Source: MWBF01 sp040772005 (lineage in GTDB: Bacteria; Chloroflexota; Anaerolineae; CG2-30-64-16). From it: DNA of 64,000 nt. The stretch covers positions 1 to 64,000 of the forward strand of contig JAXGYZ010000006.1 in assembly GCA_040772005.1 (NCBI GenBank). The letters run 5' to 3'. The number at the start of each line of letters is the position of its first letter. Positions within the stretch are counted from its first letter, which is position 1. Position numbers and translations under genes: made by a program. The notes below the pieces were generated by a model. The model was not told the DNA's origin. It ran no database searches and saw only the letters and a program-made list of their open reading frames with translations. Of the stretch, positions 1-8,813 are shown piece after piece.

Positions 1-902
1 AGCAGCGGTCGCCTCCCTCGTGGAGGCGTGGATTGAAACGCGTGCGTGTCGCTGAGTGCGGAAACGGTGGGCGGTCGCCTCCCTCGTGGAGGCGTGGATT
101 GAAACAGCTTGACATCCGCCTCGGCTGGCACGGCAAACGTAGTCGCCTCCCTCGTGGAGGCGTGGATTGAAACTCCTGCGTGAACGCGGTATCGACCTCG
201 CGATGGAGTCGCCTCCCTCGTGGAGGCGTGGATTGAAACCAACGATTTGACACCCGAACAACAGGGTACTGTGGTCGCCTCCCTCGTGGAGGCGTGGATT
301 GAAACCACCCGCCGTCAGCGTCCCTCCGGGGGTGGGAAGTCGCCTCCCTCGTGGAGGCGTGGATTGAAACAGCAGCCCCGCCCGCAGGTCGGGCCGCAGC
401 GCAGGTCGCCTCCCTCGTGGAGGCGTGGATTGAAACGATTTCCACCGGCCACGCGTCATCCACTAGCGCCGTCGCCTCCCTCGTGGAGGCGTGGATTGAA
501 ACTCCGTAATCGCCCCTGACCGGATGCCCGCCAAGACGTCGCCTCCCTCGTGGAGGCGTGGATTGAAACCTGCTGCGCAGCGACCGGGTGCGGGTGGTGC
601 CGGGGTCGCCTCCCTCGTGGAGGCGTGGATTGAAACGTTCGACGTGGCCCCGGCCACCATCGGGGCTGACGTCGCCTCCCTCGTGGAGGCGTGGATTGAA
701 ACCTCCTGGTGAGCGGTTTCTGCGGGCGGAGCAGTGGTCGCCTCCCTCGTGGAGGCGTGGATTGAAACACGCCGAACCCATTGCAGCAGGTGATTCGGCA
801 ACGTCGCCTCCCTCGTGGAGGCGTGGATTGAAACGCGTACGACGCCATCGGGGTGGGGACACCGGAGGAGGTCGCCTCCCTCGTGGAGGCGTGGATTGAA
901 AC
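1..902 (+). CRISPR. Type I-C-like CRISPR array, 14 repeats in window
   Basis: Fourteen copies of a 32-bp repeat start at 8, 74, 142, 208, 274, 339, 405, 471, 538, 605, 671, 737, 803 and 871, with 13 complete unique spacers of 33-36 bp. Each repeat begins GTCGCC, contains a GCCTCC/GGAGGC stem around CTCGT and ends GTGGATTGAAAC, which is the form known for type I-C repeats. Positions 1-7 are the end of another spacer, so the array continues past the left edge. The leader should also lie there, because the GAAAC end points right. All 14 repeats read as identical, including the last at 871-902. No cas gene is in the window, so the subtype rests on repeat similarity only. Confidence 0.97.
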
Positions 903-1016
903 AGTGCACAAATACACACCCTAGTCGGCAACTCTCGTCGCAGCTGTTAATCGTCGCAGGAAAATGCAGTAGCCCATCCAGGATAGCAGCGAGCAGGTGC
1001 GGGTCGGCAGCAGCCA

Positions 1017-1229
1017 GACGTCCCCACGGGCGTGGGGGTGAACCGCCTGGAAGTCGTTTAACGTCCTGAAGTCGCTCGATTTCCCCACGGGCGTGGGTGT
1101 GAACCGCGTATCCACTCCGCGCCAGCTCTCCAGCCGGCCGATTTCCCCACGGGCGTGGGGGTGAACCGTGCAGGCTGCACAGTACCAGGACGTTCGTGCC
1201 GATTTCCCCACGGGCGTGGGGGTGAACCG
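1017..1229 (+). CRISPR. Short type I-E-like CRISPR array, 4 repeats
   Basis: Four 29-bp repeats lie at 1017-1045, 1078-1106, 1140-1168 and 1201-1229, with spacers of 32, 33 and 32 bp. The core is a CCCCAC/GTGGGG stem and the 3' end is GTGAACCG, as in type I-E repeats. The first repeat begins GACGT where the others begin GATTT, and the second has one substitution in its right arm. Only 114 bp separate this array from the I-C-like array; that stretch (903-1016) shows no gene and no clearly AT-rich leader. No I-E cas genes are visible. Confidence 0.93.
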
Positions 1230-1320
1230 GACGCGGCCGAGGCGGTTTCCTGTGGCCCGTACGTTATGTCAAACCAAGACACCTCTGGGCTGGATGGCTT
1301 AGGGAGGGCGGACACACAAA

Positions 1321-1357
1321 GGGCGGACCCGGACGAGCTTCGCTCGCAAGTCCGCCC
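1321..1357 (-). terminator. Hairpin downstream of the UroD-family gene
   Basis: GGGCGGAC (1321-1328) pairs with GTCCGCCC (1350-1357), with an inner GAGC/GCTC stem. It lies about 30 bp beyond the stop codon of the minus-strand gene at 1388. There is no clear T-run, so a terminator role is inferred from position and stem strength. The rest of 1230-1387 shows nothing recognisable. Confidence 0.4.
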
Positions 1358-1387
1358 CTACAAGCAATCAGGATCCAATGCAGCGGC

Positions 1388-2395
1388 TTACCCCAGCTCG
1401 TCCCACGTCTCGAACACCGCGGCGACGTTCTCAGCGGAGACGCCGATGCCCCATTCGCACTGGGCGATGACGCCGCCGGCCGGGTCGCCGAGGGCGGCGT
1501 GGACGCGGCGCACCGCGGCGCGCACGTCGGCGACCGTGCCGAAGGGCAGGATGTGCTGGCGGTCGATCTCGCCCCAGAAGGTAATCTGGCCGCGGTGGCG
1601 CCGGCCCAGCTCTTCGATGTCCATGCAGAAGAGCTGCGAGTTGACGGCGTTGACCCCGATCTCGATGAGGTCGGGGTAGATCTCCATGATGTGGCCGTCG
1701 GAGTGGAAGAAGACGAACTTGCCTGCGGCATGCGCGAGACGGCAGTAGTCGGCATAGAGCGGCTTGAAGAACTCGCGCCAGAGCCGGGGGGAGATCAGCA
1801 GTCCCCGCTGCGTACCCCAGTCGTCGCCCAAGCCGATGGCATCCACGTCAGTAGCGGCCCACATGGCGATATTACGCAGGTTGAACTCGTGGACCATGTC
1901 GCGCAGCCGGTAGACCTCCGGCACGCCCCAGGCCAGATCCATCATGAGGTTTTCGGTCCCGCGCAGGAACTGCATCCGCTCCCAGGGGTTGGCACCGCCG
2001 CCGCTCACGAACTTGTCGCTCGCGGCATAGCCGGCGTTGACCCGGCTCAGGTCCGCGCCGTCCAGAATCTCAAAAGGCGGCTGCCAGTGGTCGAGCGCGG
2101 CCCATTCGGCCAGGGGCGGGTGCTTCACCTCGCCCACCACGCCCGGCTCCGCGACCGACCAGCCGCAGCCCCAGTCATCCACATACTCGCCGACGACAGC
2201 CGAGGTGCCGCGCGCCAGGCCGCTGTGGCCATACGTCGCCTCGACGCCGCCAAAGTCGCTCGGAAAGCGCTCGAACATGGCATCCAGCTCCGCGCGGCGG
2301 AACATCGAGATGCCGGGCAGGTGCCACAGGTCGCGCGGGGGGCGGTCGGGATGGGTGAAGGTCAGGGCGCGGCGAACCCGTTCACGGCTATTCAT
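1388..2395 (-). CDS. Uroporphyrinogen-decarboxylase-family protein (copy 1)
   Basis: The product is 335 aa, opening MNSRERVRRALTF, the usual start of UroD-superfamily proteins found beside sugar operons. The fold is a TIM barrel shared by haem UroD and by MtaA/CmuA-type corrinoid methyltransferases. The C-terminal half carries an HSDGH motif and a later AQCEWG segment, near where MtaA-type proteins bind zinc, but His-x-Asp replaces the usual His-x-Cys. It is last in a run with the CUT1 sugar permeases, 18 bp after the MalG-like gene, so co-transcription is likely. Its context is sugar uptake rather than haem synthesis. The substrate is unknown; a methyl-transfer or demethylation role is possible but unproven. 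Confidence 0.85.
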   Translation of the reverse strand: MNSRERVRRALTFTHPDRPPRDLWHLPGISMFRRAELDAMFERFPSDFGGVEATYGHSGLARGTSAVVGEYVDDWGCGWSVAEPGVVGEVKHPPLAEWAALDHWQPPFEILDGADLSRVNAGYAASDKFVSGGGANPWERMQFLRGTENLMMDLAWGVPEVYRLRDMVHEFNLRNIAMWAATDVDAIGLGDDWGTQRGLLISPRLWREFFKPLYADYCRLAHAAGKFVFFHSDGHIMEIYPDLIEIGVNAVNSQLFCMDIEELGRRHRGQITFWGEIDRQHILPFGTVADVRAAVRRVHAALGDPAGGVIAQCEWGIGVSAENVAAVFETWDELG

Positions 2396-2413
2396 ATGCG
2401 TTGCTCATCTCGC

Positions 2414-3307
2414 TCAGCCCTTGAGCCCCGTCAGCGCGATGCCCTGCACGAACTGCTTCTGCGTGAAGAAGAACAGGACGATGACCGGCAGGATCATCAT
2501 CGTGGACGCGGCCATGAGCAGACCCCAGGAGGTGCTGCGCGATTGCTGGAACACGGTCAGGCCGAGCGACAGGGTGTACTTGTGGGTGTCGTTCAGGAAA
2601 ATCAGCGGGCCGGTAAAGTCGTTCCAGGCGCCCATGAACGTGAAGATCGAGACGGTCGCGAGCACCGGCTTGGTGAGCGGCATAAGGATGCGCCACCAGA
2701 TGCCCAGGTAGCTGCAACCGTCCATCAGCGCAGCTTCGTCCAGCTCATAGGGCAGGCTCATGTAGTACTGCCGCAGCAGGAAGATGTAGAAGCTGCTGCC
2801 GAAAAGGGCGGGGATCATCAACGGCCGGAAGGTATTGATCCACTTCAATTCGGCGAAGAGGATGTAGACCGGGATCAGCGTGACCATCCAGGGCACCATC
2901 ATCGTGCCGAGCATCACCATGAAGACAATACTCCGGCCCGGCGCGCGCAGCCGTGCGAAGGCGTAGCCGGCCAGCGAGCACGTGAACACCGTACCGAACA
3001 AGTGCGCGCTGCAGATGATCAGCGTGTTGAGCAGGTAGCGCATGAACGGCGCATAGTCGAAGACGTCCGTGTAGTTGCGCCAGATGACCGGGTTGGGGAT
3101 CCAGATCGGCGGGTAGACGAAAATCTGGCGTTCGGCCTTCAGCGAAGTGGAGACCTGAAACACGAACGGCAGGAAAAAGATGGCGCCCAGGCCAATGAGC
3201 ACGATGTAGATGACGGTGCGGCCCGTCAACTTGCGAAAGCGGTGGATGTTCCACTCAGGCGCGTGTTTGGCAGGTACGCGCAGGGTGCCTTCGTTGGATG
3301 CAGACAT
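2414..3307 (-). CDS. CUT1 sugar ABC transporter permease (MalG-like)
   Basis: The product is a 297-aa inner-membrane protein with about six hydrophobic helices. The cytoplasmic loop contains LPYELDEAALMDGCS, the EAA motif that docks the ATPase, and the C-terminus reads FVQGIALTGLKG, typical of MalG-type permeases. The start at 3307 (MSASNEGTL) was chosen because GGGAG lies just upstream and the coding run before it has no transporter character. It follows the MalF-like gene by 5 bp. No MalK-type ATPase is in this cluster; one encoded elsewhere presumably serves it. The transported sugar cannot be deduced. Confidence 0.93.
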   Translation of the reverse strand: MSASNEGTLRVPAKHAPEWNIHRFRKLTGRTVIYIVLIGLGAIFFLPFVFQVSTSLKAERQIFVYPPIWIPNPVIWRNYTDVFDYAPFMRYLLNTLIICSAHLFGTVFTCSLAGYAFARLRAPGRSIVFMVMLGTMMVPWMVTLIPVYILFAELKWINTFRPLMIPALFGSSFYIFLLRQYYMSLPYELDEAALMDGCSYLGIWWRILMPLTKPVLATVSIFTFMGAWNDFTGPLIFLNDTHKYTLSLGLTVFQQSRSTSWGLLMAASTMMILPVIVLFFFTQKQFVQGIALTGLKG

Positions 3308-3312
3308 GGCGG

Positions 3313-4215
3313 CTATCTCCCTTCCACTTCGTAGTAGACCCAGATGGGCGCCAGGACGAACTGGACGACAGTCACCAACAGGACGATCAAGAACAGGATC
3401 AGCGCCATCGCGGACGCATAGCCCATCTTGAAGAAGACGAAGGCCTGGCGGAACATGTAGAGCAGATAAACAAGGGTGGAGTTTTGCGGACCTCCCATAC
3501 CGCTGGTCATCACGTAGACGATGCTGAAGACCTGGAAGGTGCTGATGATGCCCATCGTCAGCGTGAAGAAGATGGTGGGCGTCATCATGGGCAGGGTGAT
3601 ATGGATGAAACGCTGGAAGCTGTTGGCGCCGTCGATGTGGGCAGCCTCGAGCAGGGAATCGGGGACACCCTGAAGGCCCGCCAGGTAGATCAGCATGGTG
3701 CTGCCCGATCCCCACAACAGCATGAGGACAAGGGCCGGCTTGGCCCAGATCTCCGAAGCCAGCCAGGTGGGCGGCCTCAGGCCGATGGTCTTGATCATGC
3801 CGTTGACCAGGCCATACTGCGGCTGGAGCAACCACATCCAGAGGACCGCGGAGGCCACGAAGGGCACGATCGAAGGGATATAGAAGACTGTGCGAAACAG
3901 CGGCAGCGCCTTCACCTTCTGGTTCAGCAACAGCGCCAGGCCAAAGGAGATGATCATCGTCAGTGGGACGACCAGGAACACGAAATAGAGCGTGTTCCCC
4001 ATCGACTTGTAAAACAGCGGATCTGCGAAGAGCTCCGTGAAGTTCCTCAAGCCGATGAACTCCGGGGGCGAGACGATGTCATACCGGGTGAAACTGAGAT
4101 AGATCGAGGCAATAATCGGACCCACGGTGAAGGCAAGAAACCCGATGGCCCAGGGCAAGATAAACAGCCAGAAGGCGCGCGCCTCGCGCGCTCGAATGCC
4201 GCGCAATCGTTGCAT
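3313..4215 (-). CDS. CUT1 sugar ABC transporter permease (MalF-like)
   Basis: The product is about 300 aa with an N-terminal helix (FWLFILPWAIGFLAF) and five further membrane segments. The EAA loop reads DSLLEAAHIDGANSFQRF. It forms the channel partner of the MalG-like protein. The start at 4215 (MQRLRGIR) is preferred because GGAG sits six bases ahead. Upstream in-frame starts at 4227 and 4239 lack such a site but cannot be excluded. It lies 75 bp after the binding-protein gene and should share its transcript. Confidence 0.92.
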   Translation of the reverse strand: MQRLRGIRAREARAFWLFILPWAIGFLAFTVGPIIASIYLSFTRYDIVSPPEFIGLRNFTELFADPLFYKSMGNTLYFVFLVVPLTMIISFGLALLLNQKVKALPLFRTVFYIPSIVPFVASAVLWMWLLQPQYGLVNGMIKTIGLRPPTWLASEIWAKPALVLMLLWGSGSTMLIYLAGLQGVPDSLLEAAHIDGANSFQRFIHITLPMMTPTIFFTLTMGIISTFQVFSIVYVMTSGMGGPQNSTLVYLLYMFRQAFVFFKMGYASAMALILFLIVLLVTVVQFVLAPIWVYYEVEGR

Positions 4216-4290
4216 GGCGGTCTCCATGATACAGGGCATCGCTGGCCGGCGATACGCAACGTGCCGGCCAGCGACGGCGTGAATGGGGTG

Positions 4291-5748
4291 TTAGGCCTTA
4301 TCGATCGCGGCCCAGGCTTCGTCGGTCGCCTTCTGGACCAGGTCCTTGACCTGCTTCATCGCCTCTTCGGGCGTCAGCTTGTGCCCGAGCGCGGCGCGGA
4401 AGGCATTGTCGATTTCGACCCAGTAGACGAGCGCCGCGACGCCCATCTCAGAGCCGCAGCCGTGCGTCCAGCTCTTCAGGCAGTCCAGGCCCATGGCATA
4501 CTCGTCCTGGCGCTGCTGCGGCAGCTTGGAAACGTATTCCTTGACCATGAACTCCGAGGCCGGGATGTAGCACGCCTCGTACGGGATGAACATCGGCTCG
4601 CCGGGCACCTGCTCGCGCTCCCACAGCTTGATCATCTCGGCCTTCTGCGCGTCGGCGATGGCCTTCCAGCCGTCGGGGCCGGTCTGCCACTTGATGTACT
4701 CCCACGCCGGATCAGGGTTCTTGGCCTCCGGCGCGATGACCAGGGTCCAGCCGCACGACCAACTGCTCTTCACGCCGTTAGGCGGCAGCGGGGACGGGGA
4801 GACGGCAAAGTCAAGGTCGGGGAAGCGCAGATAGAAGTTCGCCGCGTCATCGGTCGTGATCTGCATCGAGACGCGTTCCTGCGCGAACAAATCCTGCGTC
4901 GAGGTGGCGAACCCGCTGTTGAACGCGCTGGCAATCTCGAAGTTACCGAGGTACTTATCGTAGAAGCTGACGAGCCAGGTGAGGGCCTCGACCCACTTGG
5001 GATCGTCGGCCAGGATGGTTCGCTTATCCTCGCTGATGGCCGGTGCGCCGTTCAGGAAGCCGTACATCCACGCCCAGCTATTGCCGACCAGGTAGGGGAC
5101 GAAGCCCATGCGCTCGAAGTCGCCGGCGTCATTCTTCACGTTCAGCTTCTCGGTGTAGGCCTCGAGCTCGGCATAGGTCTTGGGCGGCTCCTGGAACCCA
5201 GCTTCATTGAGCTGCTTGCGGTTCCAGTAGAGGTTACGGGTGTCGGTGTAGAGCGGGATGCCATAGAGGTTGCCGCCCCAGGTACTCTCTTCGAACTGGA
5301 CCGGGAAGAAGTCGTCCTTCTTGTACCCGTCGTTGTTGAAGTATTCGTCCAGCGGCTTGTAGAGGCCCTTGGCCGCAAACTGCATGAAGGTGTGGCGATT
5401 CTGGATCGAGGCGTCGGGACCGGTGCCGGCGGCGGCGGCGGTCATGAACTTCTGATCGCCCCAGACAGCATCGCCGATCTCCGAAAGGTTGATCTTGATC
5501 TTGTCCTGGACCGTGTTGTAGGTGTTAGCGGCCGAGTTCCACGGTTCGGCAGTCCACCACCAGAGGCTGATGGTGGTCGGTTCGGCAGCCGCGGGTGCGG
5601 GTGCGGGCGCTTCCTGCCCGGCGCCTTCGGCCGGTTGGCCGGGCTGGGCGGGCTGCGCAGGTGCGGCGCAAGCGGCGAGTGCGCCGGCAGCGCCGAGCGT
5701 GCCGGCAGCCTTCAAGAATTGGCGGCGACTGATCCCATGTGCGGTCAT
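4291..5748 (-). CDS. Sugar ABC transporter substrate-binding lipoprotein
   Basis: The product is 485 aa. It begins with a twin-arginine signal (SRRQFLKAAG, residues 7-16) ending in a lipobox with Cys27, followed by an Ala/Pro-rich linker to about residue 60. It should therefore be exported folded and anchored outside the cytoplasmic membrane. The mature part resembles family-1 extracellular solute-binding proteins (many Trp and Tyr residues in the ligand cleft, a VKDLVQKATDEAW tail). The start at 5748 has GGAGAG seven bases upstream. It is the first gene of the CUT1 set and has its own promoter. The ligand is presumably an oligosaccharide, given the neighbouring GH38 mannosidase. Confidence 0.93.
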   Translation of the reverse strand: MTAHGISRRQFLKAAGTLGAAGALAACAAPAQPAQPGQPAEGAGQEAPAPAPAAAEPTTISLWWWTAEPWNSAANTYNTVQDKIKINLSEIGDAVWGDQKFMTAAAAGTGPDASIQNRHTFMQFAAKGLYKPLDEYFNNDGYKKDDFFPVQFEESTWGGNLYGIPLYTDTRNLYWNRKQLNEAGFQEPPKTYAELEAYTEKLNVKNDAGDFERMGFVPYLVGNSWAWMYGFLNGAPAISEDKRTILADDPKWVEALTWLVSFYDKYLGNFEIASAFNSGFATSTQDLFAQERVSMQITTDDAANFYLRFPDLDFAVSPSPLPPNGVKSSWSCGWTLVIAPEAKNPDPAWEYIKWQTGPDGWKAIADAQKAEMIKLWEREQVPGEPMFIPYEACYIPASEFMVKEYVSKLPQQRQDEYAMGLDCLKSWTHGCGSEMGVAALVYWVEIDNAFRAALGHKLTPEEAMKQVKDLVQKATDEAWAAIDKA

Positions 5749-5813
5749 GATTTTCTCTCCTTTGATGAATGGCGATGGATCATAATCACGCCTGATATTG
5801 GATTGCGGCTCAC

Positions 5814-5842
5814 AGTATAGCACCGACGGCACCGCGCTGCAA
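5814..5842 (-). promoter_or_regulatory. Promoter for the CUT1 binding-protein operon
   Basis: On the minus strand TTGCAG (5837-5842) is followed after 17 bp by TATACT (5814-5819), which is preceded by TGC, an extended -10. It lies about 65 bp upstream of the start at 5748. The match is good at -10 and partial at -35. Confidence 0.55.
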
Positions 5843-5884
5843 ATGACTTCTCACCAACGGGTGCATCTCATACTGGGGGCGAAC

Positions 5885-6009
5885 GCGGCCATCGCGCATA
5901 CGCGAATGGCGCTGCGGCGCTGGGCACGGATACACGAATATCCCGCCGTGGCGCACACGATTCGCGTATTCGTGGCGCGCCAGCGCATTCGTTTATCCGC
6001 GATGGCCGC
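5885..6009. repeat. 125-bp inverted-repeat element in the 347-bp gap
   Basis: Perfect 12-bp ends, GCGGCCATCGCG at 5885 and its reverse complement at 5998-6009, enclose further imperfect arms (CGAATGGCGCTG against CAGCGCATTCG, and ACACGAATA against TATTCGTG). The whole can fold into one long hairpin. There is no coding potential. The gap at 5749-6095 otherwise holds only the promoter for the downstream minus-strand gene. It may be a dispersed palindromic repeat or the termination region of the GH38 gene. Confidence 0.6.
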
Positions 6010-6095
6010 GCCCCCAACGTGAAACGCACCCCTCACCAACCTCTTCTGCCCGAGGGTAGAGAGCAGGCATAACCTCGATACGTCACGCCGGTGCA

Positions 6096-8813
6096 TCAGG
6101 CAAGCCGCCAGGTGACGATCTGCCGCGCCGCGATGTCAGCCAAGAGGCGACCCTGCTCCAGCGGTTGGGGTTCGGCGAGCGGGCGGCTCTCGAAGTCAAC
6201 TCGCTGCGCACTGCGGAATCGTTCAGGCTCCGCGACTGCCAGGGTCACGCGACCGCTGGCATCGGTCGGATTGAACATCCGCACCTCCAGCGCGCCGTCG
6301 ATGTGGCGCGCGCTCGTGACCACTACGGGTGCGTCGACAGAGAGGAAGCCGGCGCGGCCGGGCAGGCGTCGCGGATTACCCTCGCGCGCCAGAGCCAGGT
6401 CGCGCGGCTGCAACTGCACGTCCCACACGCCGGCAGCCAGTCGCTGCGCCAGGTCAAACAGGTGGCAGCGGTCCGGCGCGCCGGTCAATGGTACGATCCA
6501 GTAGCGGAAGCGGAGGGCGCCCTGCAACTGACCGCCCGGCTCGTCGGGCCGGCCCACGGCGCGTCGCGTCGCGCGGAAAAGGGTGAGGGCCAGCGGGCGA
6601 TCCGGCAGATCACAGACCGCCGACTCCAGCAGGCCCGTGCTGATTATGGCCAATCCCCGCCGGTCATCATGGACCGCACTCCAGCTCTGCTGCGGCTTCG
6701 TCTCCACCTCCAACTCGCGGTAAAGATGATTGTCCTCACGCAAGGCAATGCGCCGCTCGACGACATCGAAGGGCGTATCGGCCAGGTAGGCCTGGGCGGT
6801 TGCACCCGAGGGAAAAAGGACCCGCAGCCGGTGATCCTCGACGACGTTATGTACGGTCGTCTCGATCTCAACGTGAGCGCTCCCGCGACGGAGGGTGACG
6901 CGGCTGTCGATTACCAGGTCAACCAGCTCGGGCGAGCGCTGCATACGGTCGAACCGGAACTGCGCGGGTGCCTCCAACACCGTACGCACGCGCAGGCTCG
7001 CTTGCAACGGACCGTTGTGGACCACCGCCACCGCGCATCGCGCAGCCGCGGTGCTGAAGACCTGGTCGTTGACAGCCACACCGTGAGCATAGCCGTCGCC
7101 CACATCGGCTGCATCCTCGAAGGTCAGCAGCCCGGTGTAAACCTGCCCGCTGCGCTTGTCAGTGAGCGTCAGGGTGCCGTTGGGTGCCACAGCCACGGCC
7201 AGGAACGCGTTCTCGATGGTATGGTCACTGGTGGCCAGCGCAGGGGCCATGGGGTGGCGGGTGAGCACGTCGGCGGGGTCGCTGCGCACCCGGAGCGTCG
7301 TGTAGCCCAGCGGCGGCAGGTCGAGGTGGAGGGCCACGCGCACCGGCCGCACCTCACGGGCCTGAGGGAAACGATGCGCGAATGTGCGCATCACGGGCAG
7401 CGGGGACTCCTGGGCCAGCCGCTGGTACGGCACCTCGCCCGGGTGCGCAGGGTCCGCTGCCGCCCAGATGCGGAACGCGGGCCGCGGCTCTGCATTGAAC
7501 CCCTCGTGGAAGGCCGGCCACCCGGCCGGGATCTGTAAGGTCAGCTCGATCGGCTCGCTGACGGGACGCGGCAACGGGTTGAAGACAACCACCCGCAGCT
7601 CGTTGTCCGCCAGATCCCCCTCTACAGCCGCAGCCAGCGCCCGCGCCGCCGCGCCGGCCTGACCCTGCGCGATCTGCCGGGCCTGGCTGAAACGGTAGCG
7701 CATGTCTTCGTGCACCTGGTCGACGCTGCAGCCGCCGATCGAGTCGTGCGGATGGTTCTGCAGCAGCCAGCGCCAGGCGACTTCCAGGAAGCCGTGGGGG
7801 ACCCCACGGCCCAGTGTGGCATGGGCGAACGCGGCCAGCGGCTCGGCCCAGTGGCAGAGCAGGTTCTCGCACTCGGCGTTGGCCTGCTTGAGCCACACCC
7901 GGCTCCCTGTAACACCCCCGGCCAGCCACAACAGGTCGCGATGGATCGCGGGCCGCGCCGGCTCGCGCAACTCGCCTGCCAGGCGCACGCTGATCCCCGC
8001 GCTGTCGGCCAGGGCTTCGGCGATGTACTGATCCAGGTCACTGTGGACCATCTCGTGCGGCCCGGCCGGCGCCGCCATCTCGGCGCGCAGGACGGCGTAG
8101 GCCTCCCGGTCCCAGCCCTGATGATCCCCACCGTCGAACAGCAGGACCGGCGCTACCTCGGTATGGGAGGCCTCCTGCGCCAGGAAGGCCTGCAGGTCGC
8201 GGCGCATCCCGGCCTGGTCGAACTCGTAATCCGGATCGAAGGCGTGGCGCACATTCCCCGCGTAGTCGCAGTAAGCGTAGTTGCCGAAGCGGTAGGCCGG
8301 CATCTCCGTGCCATCGGCCCCGCGCCAGATGAAATGACGGACGCCCAATGGATTCGTACCGCGCCACAGGAACGCCATGCGGATGCCGAACCCGGCCAGG
8401 ATCTGCGGCAGTTGGCTGTTGTGCCCGAAGATGTCGCAGACGAAGCCGGCCGCGGAGGGCCGGCCGCCGAAGCTGCGCGCCACCTGCCGTCCCAGCCGGA
8501 GATTGCGCACCAGCGATTCGCCGGAAACCAGGAATTCGTCTGGCATGACGTACCACGGACCGAGCACCAGCCGCCCCTCGCCCACGCGCTGGGCCAGCTC
8601 CGCCCGGCGCTCGGGGCGAATCTCCAGGTAGTCTTCGGCGACCACAGATTGCCCGTCAGCCACAAAGGGCCCGGCCAGCTCGCCGCTCCGCCAGCCGGCG
8701 AAGATGTCATCCAATGTCTGGACGAGACGGGCGCGGAAGTCCTGGAACGACTGGTACCATTCCCGGTCCCAGTGGCTGCTGAGCACATAGTGACATCGCC
8801 GCAGCATGCTCAT
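6096..8813 (-). CDS. GH38 alpha-mannosidase
   Basis: The product is 905 aa, with no signal peptide, so cytoplasmic. GH38 enzymes hydrolyse alpha-mannosides with retention, using zinc. The N-terminus shows the metal-site signature HWDREW (His14, Asp16), and CDIFGHNSQLPQ places the catalytic Asp at about residue 127. The middle-domain helical bundle and C-terminal beta domains fill the usual length of about 900 aa. The start codon overlaps the preceding ATPase gene by 4 bp (ATGA), showing translational coupling with the oligopeptide-type importer. The importer plus mannosidase suggests uptake of mannose-containing oligosaccharides that are cut inside the cell. Confidence 0.93.
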   Translation of the reverse strand: MSMLRRCHYVLSSHWDREWYQSFQDFRARLVQTLDDIFAGWRSGELAGPFVADGQSVVAEDYLEIRPERRAELAQRVGEGRLVLGPWYVMPDEFLVSGESLVRNLRLGRQVARSFGGRPSAAGFVCDIFGHNSQLPQILAGFGIRMAFLWRGTNPLGVRHFIWRGADGTEMPAYRFGNYAYCDYAGNVRHAFDPDYEFDQAGMRRDLQAFLAQEASHTEVAPVLLFDGGDHQGWDREAYAVLRAEMAAPAGPHEMVHSDLDQYIAEALADSAGISVRLAGELREPARPAIHRDLLWLAGGVTGSRVWLKQANAECENLLCHWAEPLAAFAHATLGRGVPHGFLEVAWRWLLQNHPHDSIGGCSVDQVHEDMRYRFSQARQIAQGQAGAAARALAAAVEGDLADNELRVVVFNPLPRPVSEPIELTLQIPAGWPAFHEGFNAEPRPAFRIWAAADPAHPGEVPYQRLAQESPLPVMRTFAHRFPQAREVRPVRVALHLDLPPLGYTTLRVRSDPADVLTRHPMAPALATSDHTIENAFLAVAVAPNGTLTLTDKRSGQVYTGLLTFEDAADVGDGYAHGVAVNDQVFSTAAARCAVAVVHNGPLQASLRVRTVLEAPAQFRFDRMQRSPELVDLVIDSRVTLRRGSAHVEIETTVHNVVEDHRLRVLFPSGATAQAYLADTPFDVVERRIALREDNHLYRELEVETKPQQSWSAVHDDRRGLAIISTGLLESAVCDLPDRPLALTLFRATRRAVGRPDEPGGQLQGALRFRYWIVPLTGAPDRCHLFDLAQRLAAGVWDVQLQPRDLALAREGNPRRLPGRAGFLSVDAPVVVTSARHIDGALEVRMFNPTDASGRVTLAVAEPERFRSAQRVDFESRPLAEPQPLEQGRLLADIAARQIVTWRLA

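Noticed and set aside
220..917. Open frames with repeated SWRRGLK or RLHEGGD peptides on both strands
   Set aside because: They are translations of the CRISPR repeats and not genes.
1499..3334. A 611-codon plus-strand frame
   Set aside because: It lies antisense to the UroD-family and permease genes, which have clear family motifs; long antisense frames are common at this GC content.
2414..3835. Long N-terminal extension of the MalG-like permease
   Set aside because: The extension has no membrane or family character and overlaps the MalF-like gene; a good ribosome-binding site supports the start at 3307.
3298..5820. An 840-codon plus-strand frame
   Set aside because: It is antisense to the CUT1 importer genes, with a low-complexity Asp/Arg/Gly-rich product and no domain.
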